From Acinetobacter wuhouensis (GTDB lineage Bacteria; Pseudomonadota; Gammaproteobacteria; Pseudomonadales; Moraxellaceae): a stretch of 64,000 nt of DNA. The notes under the pieces were generated by a model. The model did no database searches and was not told the origin of the DNA. It saw only the letters and a program-made list of their open reading frames with translations. The position numbers and the translations under genes are program-made. The DNA lies in the NCBI RefSeq assembly GCF_001696605.3, contig NZ_CP031716.1, positions 310,001-374,000 of the forward strand. The letters run 5' to 3'. Of the stretch, positions 47,201-54,832 are shown piece by piece (position 1 is the stretch's first letter; each line of letters opens with the position of its first letter).

Positions 47201-47963
47201 AACAGCTACAACGAATTATGGTCGAGTGAATCGCTTGGCTGATTTTTCTGCCTCGAATCAGAAGTTTTATGAGATGCCAGCCCTGAGTGTATATGATAAC
47301 AATGGTAGCCGTTTTGGTGTAATTAGTCTTGCTTCTGGAAATAGAAGTAATCCATTGAATGTTACAAATGGTGCTGATAACCGCATCTATGCACTTTATG
47401 ATTATGATCTTAATTCTACTAATTTATTTAATTCAAGTTTTACTAAAACCAGTGATGTTGCTGAGAGTGATTTATTAAATTGGGCAGATATCGCTACAAC
47501 TAATGTTGGGCAATTAACCGCTAATACCAAAAAGGGTTGGTATTATGTATTACGTAAAACCACAGGAACAATGAATGAAACGGCAAATACAGGTACGGTT
47601 AAAGCATTAAATGGTTATCTGGTAGTGGCTAATACCGCAAAATTTTCAGATTTTTATGTATCTTTATACAACCCTAATGATAGTTCAACTCAACAACCTG
47701 ATGCATGTACGGGGGGGATCACTGGTTCAAGCATGGTGAAGCGCTTGTGTTTACCGTATGGCGTGTGTGGTGATGATTTAACTTTAGCATCGAACTATAC
47801 CACTAGGGAAACTGACGGTACTAAGAAAGATGGGATTGTTAAAGTACAAGCAGGTGGCTTTGTTGATCCTGACGGTAAAAACATCATTACTCTTGTTCCG
47901 AATGTAGGGAGAAATTATAAAACAACAAAAATATTCCAAAGTTCAAATTGGACCGAAAAATAA
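44286..47963 (+). CDS. pilY1: Type IV pilus tip adhesin / assembly protein PilY1
   Basis: A 1225-residue secreted protein with a signal peptide (about 1-37, ending THAS). The N-terminal half contains a von Willebrand A-like domain with a MIDAS-type D-N-S-F-S (59-63). The C-terminal half (about 640-1150) is the PilY1 beta-propeller: IIVGTLQGLLHMVD, a calcium-loop-like DRDADGLVDNLYFGDLGGQVFRVD (near 943) and a late Cys pair. PilY1 sits at the pilus tip, joins adhesion and surface sensing, and in Pseudomonas binds calcium to control retraction. A GTG nine bases upstream is in frame; ATG 44286 is preferred with TAGGTGAT before it. Long Ser/Thr/Asn-rich stretches are candidate glycosylation targets. 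Confidence 0.93.
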   Translation: MDTFLRNNKMTTLKRKGLVLAISAMLTSSLLTSVTHASDVQIYQNPTATSYPIIMLAIDNSFSMAINDASYNNAATSRLSALKSSLVYALNARNVDGSYKIPDRAYIGLSKFAGDKGSSGSDNRGRRSRIAVQAQRLDTLVGTITQRQYLINQINALSADSSTPTATLFADTYAYLLGSRTDSPNSVTNLTNGYQLNLQGMDLAVTGVIQNNKYIAPIESLSSESDKQCSTQGVFFLTDGAPSGVPAEQSQLLLKNTLGNANIPNKSEADITCADTDVPAVYYNYSNARGTATSNGEFFQMALSPSSTTPISSSGTVSGYQDRSGWSCIANLVRASSNASRTSKKRIYLSTVGYGPLFAKAAGETCQTDSTGRNVSCVLPNDKKNGTSDTSPYSNTLNADALKMLGDKVGQGDTYGTSKPIGGYTFANTGEKVQDALLKFVKDIDAGSFDAASFGTYVVPADPLATTSSYNAVLAPQFQPKISGSGGTVQSTQQLWVGNLKKYTLNSSGVIVDKNGATVLNSAGSVIANTRDYWNADADTSTKDGKSALEGGLLSGLTLPNANPALLNTVTASTSIKTRPLYIDATIPTTGTTANNVVGGASLTALNTTNVLTATAVLPITNTTITGWRRNSYQPYLLSALGFKLDLSYLNGLTSNYIWDSVDKVKNLNVMQQMGGVIHSDPLLVTLEAKYDATTGAILANTDSTTNRKDYIIVGTLQGLLHMVDQSTGKEVFSFLPNEILQDQNRRDALLDISNSQVNTTNPYYGIDAPWASWVEYQVNNTSKKFLATTANVYGGMRMGGKSYYGLNVKDPTDPEFLFQIDPSTGKVKSANATVNATAANPAISTMGQSWSKPTLAKIRFGNSVKKVMIVGGGYDPAYEGSSYQPTAVTASSPNAGAGVYIFDATTGALLWNARAGTNSVATTDVKNSNLKYSVVSQIKAFDRDADGLVDNLYFGDLGGQVFRVDLNNAYGTATTNYGRVNRLADFSASNQKFYEMPALSVYDNNGSRFGVISLASGNRSNPLNVTNGADNRIYALYDYDLNSTNLFNSSFTKTSDVAESDLLNWADIATTNVGQLTANTKKGWYYVLRKTTGTMNETANTGTVKALNGYLVVANTAKFSDFYVSLYNPNDSSTQQPDACTGGITGSSMVKRLCLPYGVCGDDLTLASNYTTRETDGTKKDGIVKVQAGGFVDPDGKNIITLVPNVGRNYKTTKIFQSSNWTEK

Positions 47964-47975
47964 AGGGAGGATTCT

Positions 47976-48476
47976 ATGTTTAGAGCAAAAGGGTTCACTC
48001 TCGTTGAGTTAATGTTTGTTGTGATTATTGTTGCGATGATTGCAGCAATTGCGATACCGAGTTACCAAGCACAAATTCGTAGAGCAGATACTGCTGCGGT
48101 TCAACAGGAAATGCAAAAATTAGCGGAGCAACTAGAGCGTTATAAAAGCCGTAATTTTTCATATCATGGTTTTAACCCGAATTATTTGTATGGGCAAACT
48201 TCCAATATGACCAGTATTGATTTTCCAAGTGCAACTGCTAAAAAATACACAATAAGCTTGGTGGACATTAGCCAAACGACAGCACAGACATTATTGTCTA
48301 CAAGTAGTGGTTTAGGTCAAAAGTGGGCGATTACAGCAATTCCCGTAAATACAGGGGCTGATGCATTATTGTTAACTAGTACAGGTATACGTTGTAAAAA
48401 TCGCTATTTGATCGCAAATGATATTGTGAATATTAATAATTATACAGGATGTAATGGAAGTGATGAAAAATGGTAA
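47976..48476 (+). CDS. Type IV minor pilin, PilE-like (first of two)
   Basis: A 166-residue prepilin: leader MFRAKG, then FTLVELMFVVIIVAMIAAIAIPSYQ with Glu5, and an amphipathic stretch QQEMQKLAEQLERYKSRN typical of PilE/ComE-type minor pilins. The domain SGLGQKWAITAIP and two C-terminal Cys follow. AAGGGAGG precedes the ATG. It overlaps the next gene. Distant from that gene beyond the helix, so they are not a recent duplication. Confidence 0.85.
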   Translation: MFRAKGFTLVELMFVVIIVAMIAAIAIPSYQAQIRRADTAAVQQEMQKLAEQLERYKSRNFSYHGFNPNYLYGQTSNMTSIDFPSATAKKYTISLVDISQTTAQTLLSTSSGLGQKWAITAIPVNTGADALLLTSTGIRCKNRYLIANDIVNINNYTGCNGSDEKW

Positions 48477-48894
48477 TCAAGTCGGTTTTACTTTAATTGA
48501 ATTAATGATTGTTGTTGCTATTATTGCAATATTGGCGGCTATTGCTTACCCATCGTATACTCAGTATAAGATTAGAACAAATAGAGCTGATGTGCAAAAT
48601 GAAATGATGCGTGTAGCTCAACGAATGCAAAGTTATAAAGCAGTTAATAATAATTATACAAGTGCGACACTCGCGGGAATAGGTGGGAGTAGTACATATC
48701 CTAGTACTTCGCCAGTTTATGATTTAACTTTGCAAACAACAGCTCAAACATGGACGCTTACTGCGAGACCAAAGGCCGGAACTAGTCAGGCAGGAAATGG
48801 AGTTATTTGCTTGAATAATTTAGGTCAGAAATATTGGGTTAAAGCTGTAACTGCATGTGCTCTATCAGTCACATCTACGTGGGATGGTCGTTAA
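48463..48894 (+). CDS. pilE: Minor pilin PilE (second PilE-like gene)
   Basis: A 143-residue prepilin: leader MKNGNQVG, then [28 protein letters not shown] with Glu5, followed by RADVQNEMMRVAQRMQSYKAVNNNYTSATL, typical of Pseudomonas-type PilE. Two Cys (VICLNN, TACALS) can form a loop. Two starts are possible, ATG 48454 and 48463; the later gives the tidier leader and has GGAAG nearby. It starts inside the preceding gene. Last gene of the operon; the palindrome at 48930-48949 follows. Confidence 0.88.
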   Translation: MKNGNQVGFTLIELMIVVAIIAILAAIAYPSYTQYKIRTNRADVQNEMMRVAQRMQSYKAVNNNYTSATLAGIGGSSTYPSTSPVYDLTLQTTAQTWTLTARPKAGTSQAGNGVICLNNLGQKYWVKAVTACALSVTSTWDGR

Positions 48895-48929
48895 ATAAAT
48901 TCAAAACTGTGAATAACTAAATTTTGATC

Positions 48930-48949
48930 TATCTTTCGATGGAAAGATA
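48930..48949. repeat. Perfect palindrome between pilE and rpsP
   Basis: TATCTTTC and GAAAGATA form perfect eight-base arms around GATG. No T-run follows on the plus strand, so it is not a classical terminator. It lies 88 bases before rpsP, just upstream of a TAAAAT (48953-48958) that could be its -10 box, so it may be a regulator site or transcript end. Confidence 0.45.
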
Positions 48950-49036
48950 AAGTAAAATACTGCCCTCTATGAAAGGGGTTTGAAATGTATCGATGGTCGG
49001 TACAGGGATAATCCGTAAAAACTATAAGGTTGTATC

Positions 49037-49294
49037 ATGGTAGTTATTCGTCTTGCACGCGGTGGTGCTAAAAAACGTCCGTTTTATCAAATCATCGTGA
49101 CTGATAGTCGCAATGCACGTGACGGTCGTTTCATCGAGCGTATTGGTTTCTTCAACCCTACAGCTCAAGGTAAAGCAGAAAAACTTCGTTTAGATGCTGA
49201 CCGTTTTGCTCACTGGGTTTCACAAGGTGCTCAACCTTCTGAACGTGTTGCTTCTTTAGCTGCTCAAGCTAAAAAAGCTGTAGCTGCTGCATAA
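49037..49294 (+). CDS. rpsP: 30S ribosomal protein S16
   Basis: An 85-residue protein starting [21 protein letters not shown], with [15 protein letters not shown], both diagnostic for S16. Ends in an Ala/Lys-rich tail. First gene of rpsP-rimM-trmD-rplS, the same order as in E. coli. Codon use is typical of highly expressed genes. Confidence 0.98.
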   Translation: MVVIRLARGGAKKRPFYQIIVTDSRNARDGRFIERIGFFNPTAQGKAEKLRLDADRFAHWVSQGAQPSERVASLAAQAKKAVAAA

Positions 49295-49336
49295 TTAATT
49301 CTTCGCAGAATTATTTTACTTGTCAGTAGGTAACCC

Positions 49337-49885
49337 ATGACACCAACACAGAATGTACCCGAAGATCGTATTCAGATTGGACAGCTACGTTCAGCATATG
49401 GATTAAATGGGTGGCTCTGGGTCTATTCCAATACAGAACCTATGAGTAATATATTTGACTACCTGCCTTGGTACATTGAAACCAAATCAGGTTGGCAAGT
49501 TATAGATGTAAAACGTTGGAAACCACATGGCAAAGGTTTGGTTGTTTCGCTAAAAGGTGTGAGTGATCGCACTGCAGCAGATAGCTTAGTTGGTGCAAAT
49601 GTCTGGATTTCAAAATCGCAACTGCCTCAAGCAGGCGTGGACGAGTATTATTGGTCTGATTTGAAAGGTCTAACAGTGTTAGGTCTGGATGAAGAAGAAC
49701 AAGAAGTCAATCTCGGTCAAATCCATGAGTTGTTTGAAACAGGTGCTAACGATGTGATGGTTGTTCGCGCAACAGCAGAAAGCATCGATGGCGAAGAGCG
49801 AATGATTCCGTGGCATAAAGATGTGGTACAACGTGTTGATCTTGAAGCTGGTCGTATTTACGTTAATTGGGGCGTAGATTATTAA
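49337..49885 (+). CDS. rimM: 16S rRNA processing protein RimM
   Basis: A 30S assembly factor binding S19. The 182-residue product shows IQIGQLRSAYGLNGWLWVYSNTEP at the N-terminal domain and a C-terminal PRC barrel with YYWSDLKGLTVLG and IPWHKDVV, as in other RimM proteins. It lies 42 bases after rpsP. TAGGTAACC precedes the ATG. Confidence 0.95.
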   Translation: MTPTQNVPEDRIQIGQLRSAYGLNGWLWVYSNTEPMSNIFDYLPWYIETKSGWQVIDVKRWKPHGKGLVVSLKGVSDRTAADSLVGANVWISKSQLPQAGVDEYYWSDLKGLTVLGLDEEEQEVNLGQIHELFETGANDVMVVRATAESIDGEERMIPWHKDVVQRVDLEAGRIYVNWGVDY

Positions 49886-49939
49886 TTCTTAAATGTATAT
49901 TTAAAGAATTAACGCAGCAGGAAAATAGAGGAGTCTGCG

Positions 49940-50686
49940 ATGTTTTTTGCAGTCATTACGCTTTTTCCTGAAATGTTTGAAGCGATTACAGCCTACGGGA
50001 TTAGCGGACGTGCAGTAAAACGTGATTTGATTCAAGTCCATTGTATCAACCCACGAGAGTTTGCTGAGGGCAACTACAAAAGAGTGGATGAACGTCCATT
50101 TGGTGGTGGTCCAGGTATGGTGATGATGGCTGAGCCTTTAAGCAAAGCAATCAACCGTGCCAAAGAACTTGCAGTGCAAGCGGGTGCAGTTCATGTTCCT
50201 GTGGTGTATATGTCACCACAAGGAAAAACCTTAAATGAATCTGCGGTACAGCAGTTCGTCGATTACGATGGATTGATTGTATTGTGTGGTCGTTATGAAG
50301 GTGTGGATGAACGTTTGATCCAGAAATATGTTGATCAGGAATGGTCAATTGGTGATTACGTGCTATCTGGCGGTGAACTCCCTGCGATGGTTTTATTGGA
50401 CAGTATTATTCGACGTTTGCCGAATGCAATGTCTGATGAACAATCACATGTGCAAGACTCATTTGTGGATGGTCTTTTAGATTGCCCACAATATACCAAG
50501 CCAGATCATTTTGAAGGTTTGGATGTGCCTGAGGTATTAAAATCTGGGCATCATGCAAATATTGAAAAATGGCGGTTTTTGCAACGCTATCAACGAACAC
50601 TGGAGCGTCGACCTGAATTGGTTGAAAAAGTGGAGTTGACCAAGCAGCAAAAAAAATGGCTTCGGGATTCAAATACTCAAAATTAA
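49940..50686 (+). CDS. trmD: tRNA (guanosine-37-N1)-methyltransferase
   Basis: A SPOUT enzyme that methylates G37 next to the anticodon and so prevents frameshifting. The 248-residue product shows [38 protein letters not shown] (trefoil-knot SAM site near 115) and [15 protein letters not shown]. The catalytic Asp region [13 protein letters not shown] follows. GAGGAG precedes the ATG. 54-base gap from rimM. Confidence 0.97.
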   Translation: MFFAVITLFPEMFEAITAYGISGRAVKRDLIQVHCINPREFAEGNYKRVDERPFGGGPGMVMMAEPLSKAINRAKELAVQAGAVHVPVVYMSPQGKTLNESAVQQFVDYDGLIVLCGRYEGVDERLIQKYVDQEWSIGDYVLSGGELPAMVLLDSIIRRLPNAMSDEQSHVQDSFVDGLLDCPQYTKPDHFEGLDVPEVLKSGHHANIEKWRFLQRYQRTLERRPELVEKVELTKQQKKWLRDSNTQN

Positions 50687-50824
50687 TTTGTGTATTTTTT
50701 AATAGGCTCTTTATACATTGAAGTGGTCAAGTATAAAGGGAAAGCTAATCGGGTTTATGCGCTTTAGCCTCTATACCCAGCGATGATCAGACCTCTTCTG
50801 ACTCGCACATATTGGAGATACCCC

Positions 50825-51196
50825 ATGAGCGGTAAGCATCCTTTAGTACAAGCTGTAGAAAATGCTCAGCTTAAACAAGACATCCCTGCTTTTGCACCAG
50901 GTGATACAGTTATCGTATCTGTAAAAGTAAAAGAAGGTGATCGTGAACGTCTTCAGGCTTTTGAAGGTGTTGTAATTGCTAAGAAAAACCGTGGTTTGAA
51001 CTCTGCGTTCACAGTACGTAAAATTTCTAGCGGTGTTGGTGTTGAGCGTGTTTTCCAAACTCATTCTCCAATCGTTGCTAAAATCGAAGTGAAACGTCGT
51101 GGTGACGTTCGTCGTGCTAAGCTTTATTACCTACGCGAATTGTCTGGTAAAGCTGCACGTATTCGTGAAAAATTGCCAGCACGTAAACAAGGTTAA
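50825..51196 (+). CDS. rplS: 50S ribosomal protein L19
   Basis: A 123-residue protein at the 30S-50S interface. [16 protein letters not shown] at the start, [16 protein letters not shown] and [23 protein letters not shown] are diagnostic. The frame is open from 50783, but ATG 50825 with GGAGAT upstream fits all L19 proteins. The 138-base gap after trmD is larger than elsewhere in the operon. A terminator follows. Confidence 0.97.
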   Translation: MSGKHPLVQAVENAQLKQDIPAFAPGDTVIVSVKVKEGDRERLQAFEGVVIAKKNRGLNSAFTVRKISSGVGVERVFQTHSPIVAKIEVKRRGDVRRAKLYYLRELSGKAARIREKLPARKQG

Positions 51197-51218
51197 TTTT
51201 AACTTTGCTTTACAGCTA

Positions 51219-51246
51219 AAAAATGCGCCTTTTGGCGCATTTTTTA
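51219..51246 (+). terminator. Terminator of the rpsP-rplS operon
   Basis: AAAAATGCGCC, loop TTTT, GGCGCATTTTTT. A perfect stem; symmetrical, so it may also stop the convergent lipase transcript. Confidence 0.88.
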
Positions 51247-51263
51247 TGTCAGAACATAAAGTT

Positions 51264-52232
51264 TTATAAACCTTGCTGTTTTAAACGATTGGCATGTTCA
51301 CGGTAGACCTGAACTGGATCTTGAGAGAATAATCCTCGTAAGCCAAAGATTTGATTAATTTCATCCAAATGGTTCCAAGCATAATTGTCACGAATGGTTT
51401 TACCGAATTTGCCACTGCATCGTGGTACAAGCCCATCATTATCCCCATTAATCAGCGCACCTGTAATAAGCATGGCAGAATCTGGATCAAAGAAATTGGT
51501 TAATTTACGATCCCCCATAAAGGAATACATATAGATTCCCTGAGCTTGATAAGCACCTTCGCCACAGGCTGTAGTTGGAACACCTAAAGGAAATTTGACA
51601 TTATATGCAAGTGATCCTTTGGTGGTCAGACTTTTGCCTGAAGCAAGTGAATCGCTGGGTAAAGATTGCTGATCAAGACCTTGAGCCCATACCACTGCGG
51701 CAGACAGTAAATTGACTGCACCGACTAAAGGACCTTCAATTGGGGTGCCTTCGGCCTTGAGAATTAGGTCAGCAACCGGTGAGCCTTTGTTTGGAGAAGC
51801 AACAGCAGTCATCGATGCCACTTTTTGCGGGATGATACCTGCAATATAACGAATGGTTGGTCCACCATGACTGTGACCAATCAAATTAACTTTGGCTTGT
51901 CCAGTCAATGCAAGAACTTCTTCAACTTGTTGTAACAGTTGTTCGCCACGGACTTCTGTAGAGTTAAAAGGAGAAACCCGTGTCGTCCAGACATTGCCTC
52001 CATTACGTGCCAGGTCAGGCGCGATCTGATACCAATAGTCTAAACCAAAAGCGTCTGTACCAATGCGGGTAAAGCCACTCATACCATGTGCCAATACGAT
52101 AGGGTATTTGGTTTTGGTATAACTTGAACTGATATAGCTGGCTTTAACTTGTTGTGTCAGACTGGCATGAGTAGATAGGTTGAAGCATAGCCCCATGCTG
52201 AGAGCCGTGGAGAGAAGTAGTATTTTTTTCAT
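51264..52232 (-). CDS. Secreted triacylglycerol lipase, paralogue 1
   Basis: A 322-residue extracellular lipase of subfamily I.1/I.2 with a signal peptide (about 1-24, ending THAS). Catalytic Ser121 lies in GHSHGG; the acid and base are in the region of DNDGLVPRC and the conserved WNHLDEINQ; the oxyanion HGM is near residue 50. Two cysteines (ACGEG, RCSGKFG) can form the family disulphide. ATG 52232 with GAGGATAAA before it is chosen over a longer frame from 52268. It is the last of three tandem paralogues downstream of one foldase gene. These lipases normally need the foldase and a type II secretion system, whose core genes are not in this window. Confidence 0.88.
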   Translation of the reverse strand: MKKILLLSTALSMGLCFNLSTHASLTQQVKASYISSSYTKTKYPIVLAHGMSGFTRIGTDAFGLDYWYQIAPDLARNGGNVWTTRVSPFNSTEVRGEQLLQQVEEVLALTGQAKVNLIGHSHGGPTIRYIAGIIPQKVASMTAVASPNKGSPVADLILKAEGTPIEGPLVGAVNLLSAAVVWAQGLDQQSLPSDSLASGKSLTTKGSLAYNVKFPLGVPTTACGEGAYQAQGIYMYSFMGDRKLTNFFDPDSAMLITGALINGDNDGLVPRCSGKFGKTIRDNYAWNHLDEINQIFGLRGLFSQDPVQVYREHANRLKQQGL

Positions 52233-52379
52233 TTTATCCTCGTTTTTAATATTGTATTGACAATTCATTTTGTCAAATTTAATTATAAAGATAAAATAAA
52301 CAATGTATAGGAAATTGTATGATAAATAATCAATCTAAAAAATAGAGGATGCTGAAATCAGCATCACTCGTTTTTGAAA

Positions 52380-53339
52380 TTATAAACCTTGCAGTTTTAG
52401 ACGGTTGGCATGCTGTCTAAACACAGCGACAGGATCTGGTGCAAAAAAGCCTTTCATTCCTAAAATTTGGTTAACCTCATCAAAATGATTCCAAGCATAG
52501 TTATCACGAATGGTTTTACCAAATTTACTACTACATTTACTCACCAAACCATCATTGGCTTGTCCATTGAATAAAACTGGTCCTAAGGCAGTTAAAATGG
52601 TATCTGGGTCAAATAGATTGGTGGTATTTGAAATTCCTGTCCAAGAGTACAGCGCAATGCCATTGATTTGAGAGGCTCCATCACCACAAGCTTGAGTGGG
52701 TAGACCCAATGGAAATTTAGCATTATACGCTTGATAACCAGATTTAGTCATGCTGTTCAGAGAGGCATCAAAATCAGTTGGCAGATTGGTTTGTTGGGCA
52801 TAATTAATTACAGGAGTCGCAAGTGAGTTCATCACTATAGGAATAATGCCATTTAAAATCGGAAGATTTTTAAAAAAATCAGCGACAGGTGAACCACCAT
52901 GTACCCCAGCAATTGAGGTGACTGAAGCCACGAGATCAGGTCTAGTTGTTAGTACATAACGAGAAGTTGGTCCACCTTGGCTGTGCCCGATTAGATTGAC
53001 CTTAGCTTGCCCAGTCATAGCAACAACCTCTTCGACTTGCTGTAACAATTGTTCACCGCGAACCTCATTTGAATTGAGTGGTGACATTTGTGAGGCATAG
53101 GCTGTTGCGCCGCGCTTGGCGAGGTCAGGTAAGATTTGATACCAATAATCGAGCCCAAACTCTGCACTACCTAAACGATTAAAGCCAAACATACCATGAA
53201 CAAAAACAATGGGATATTTAGTTTTTGCGTAATTATCGATGGTATATGGGGCTGTTGCTTTTTGTAGGCCTGGAGCAGCATTGGCTTGGTTGATACTGAT
53301 ACATGCCAGTAATCCTGTTAGCATGATTTTTAATTTCAT
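52380..53339 (-). CDS. Secreted triacylglycerol lipase, paralogue 2
   Basis: A 319-residue lipase with a signal peptide (about 1-21, ending ANA). Catalytic Ser120 is in GHSQGG, where the other two have GHSHGG. DGLVSKC and the conserved WNHFDEVNQ (acid/base region) and the ACGDG/KCSSKFG cysteine pair are present. The lid region (residues 145-200: SPVADFFKNLPILNG) differs strongly from the two neighbours, suggesting different substrate preference. AAGGAAAT precedes the ATG. 147 bases separate it from paralogue 1 and 308 from paralogue 3. Confidence 0.88.
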   Translation of the reverse strand: MKLKIMLTGLLACISINQANAAPGLQKATAPYTIDNYAKTKYPIVFVHGMFGFNRLGSAEFGLDYWYQILPDLAKRGATAYASQMSPLNSNEVRGEQLLQQVEEVVAMTGQAKVNLIGHSQGGPTSRYVLTTRPDLVASVTSIAGVHGGSPVADFFKNLPILNGIIPIVMNSLATPVINYAQQTNLPTDFDASLNSMTKSGYQAYNAKFPLGLPTQACGDGASQINGIALYSWTGISNTTNLFDPDTILTALGPVLFNGQANDGLVSKCSSKFGKTIRDNYAWNHFDEVNQILGMKGFFAPDPVAVFRQHANRLKLQGL

Positions 53340-53647
53340 TGTTATTTCCTTGTGAAGTCTTTATTTTTTTACTTTTACACATATTACAACGATTTCTATT
53401 CTCTTTATGATGTCACTGGTATTTGCTTCTCCTAAGCGATTCGCTGGAATGCGTAAAAAATATAGTAGCAATTTTGAAGAATAGATTAACAATAAAACGA
53501 TAAGTGGTTAAAAATTATTCTATTGAGGGTTTGAATACAGTTGAATCCAGTGGTGCTGTATTTAAATGTAGGTCTTGTCGCAATGTTAATATTCTTTGAA
53601 GAAGACTTACCATATAAGTTTGTATAGTAAGTCTGACAAGGGCTGGA
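53340..53647. other. 308-base intergenic region between lipase genes
   Basis: No coding potential. Two hairpins near its right end: AGACTTACCATA (53603-53614) with TATAGTAAGTCT (53623-53634, one mismatch), and CAAGGGCT (53637-53644) with AGCCCTTG (53652-53659), the latter overlapping the stop of paralogue 3. Neither is followed by a clear T-run on the minus strand. They could slow transcription or protect the 3' end of the paralogue 3 message. Confidence 0.5.
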
Positions 53648-54619
53648 TTAAAGCCCTTGTAGTTTTAATCGATTGGCATGTTGGCGGAAGAGCACAACTG
53701 GATCAGGTGCAAACAACCCTTTTAAGCCTAAGATGAGATTGACTTCATCGAGGTGGCTTTGAGTGTAATTGTCTCGAATAACTTGCCCAAAATGAGTATT
53801 ACAGCGACTGACCAGACCATCGTTATCTTTATTTTTATAAGAAAGCGGTGCTAATTGAGAGATAGCAGTATCCGCAATATCAAAGAGGTTGGTTATTTGT
53901 GCCGTCCCAGTCCATGAATAATGGTAAACACCATTCGTTGTTACTTTTTGTCCTTGTCCACAGTCTGTTGGGATCGCAGCACTAGGGTATTTGTTATTAA
54001 ATTCTGTTGAACCTTTTTCACTAATGCTTTTCAATGAGCGATCTAGGCTATTGCTTAATGATGGATTGCCTTCAAGAATGGTAATGATCGGTGCAATGAG
54101 ATACTGCCCTAAAACTGTCATCACACTGCTTGCTGCTTGATTTGCCAGTAAATCATCCGCGACTTTCGAGCCTTTAATGGTACCCGCAACGGCTGTTAAT
54201 GAAGCTACTTTTTGCGGTGCGACGATTTCAATATAACGAATGGTTGGGCCACCATGGCTATGACCAATTAAATTGACTTTAGATGAACCAGTTAATGCGA
54301 TGACTTCATCGACTTGTTGTAAAAGTTGCTCCCCACGAACCTCAGTAGATTCCAATGGTGAAACTTGGGTTGCATAAACATTTGCACCATTTCGGGCAAG
54401 ATCAGGTAGGATTTGGTAAAAATAATCCATACCAAAAGACTGTGTTCCTAAACGTGTGAAACCAAACATGCCATGATTAAATACGATGGGGTATTTGGTT
54501 TTTGCATAATCTGAACTGACATAGTTTGCACTGACTTTTTGGAGCCCAGAGGCAGAAGCCGACATTGTGCTGAGTCCTATGATGAGTCCGATTCCAAGTG
54601 CATTCATTGTTAATTTCAT
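53648..54619 (-). CDS. Secreted triacylglycerol lipase, paralogue 3 (next to foldase)
   Basis: A 323-residue lipase with a signal peptide (about 1-22, ending SAS). Catalytic Ser121 is in GHSHGG. DNDGLVSRC, QSHLDEVNL and the DCGQG/RCNTHFG cysteines are present. Its DNYTQSHLDE replaces the DNYAWNHLDE of many family members. It is the paralogue closest to the foldase gene and so the likeliest original partner. All three copies end with the same HANRLK-QGL tail, evidence for tandem duplication. Confidence 0.88.
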   Translation of the reverse strand: MKLTMNALGIGLIIGLSTMSASASGLQKVSANYVSSDYAKTKYPIVFNHGMFGFTRLGTQSFGMDYFYQILPDLARNGANVYATQVSPLESTEVRGEQLLQQVDEVIALTGSSKVNLIGHSHGGPTIRYIEIVAPQKVASLTAVAGTIKGSKVADDLLANQAASSVMTVLGQYLIAPIITILEGNPSLSNSLDRSLKSISEKGSTEFNNKYPSAAIPTDCGQGQKVTTNGVYHYSWTGTAQITNLFDIADTAISQLAPLSYKNKDNDGLVSRCNTHFGQVIRDNYTQSHLDEVNLILGLKGLFAPDPVVLFRQHANRLKLQGL

Positions 54620-54832
54620 GGTGTATTACTCTTTTTGTTTTTGATGGTTTGAAAGAGCCATCATGTTGAGATATTTAGTATTTAAGCAATCTGCGTTAAC
54701 AGTTACTTTTTGCAAAAAATTGCGATGCTGAAACTTGAGTTTGACTCCTGCATTTACAGCAGCGACATAAACTCATTACCAATAACGTGTTGTCGGTATC
54801 TCTATATTCCCTGTGTATTGAAAATTTGATCA

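Noticed and set aside
53340..53647. Decayed fourth lipase copy between paralogues 2 and 3
   Set aside because: No frame in this stretch shows the GHSxGG, HGM or HANRLK blocks.
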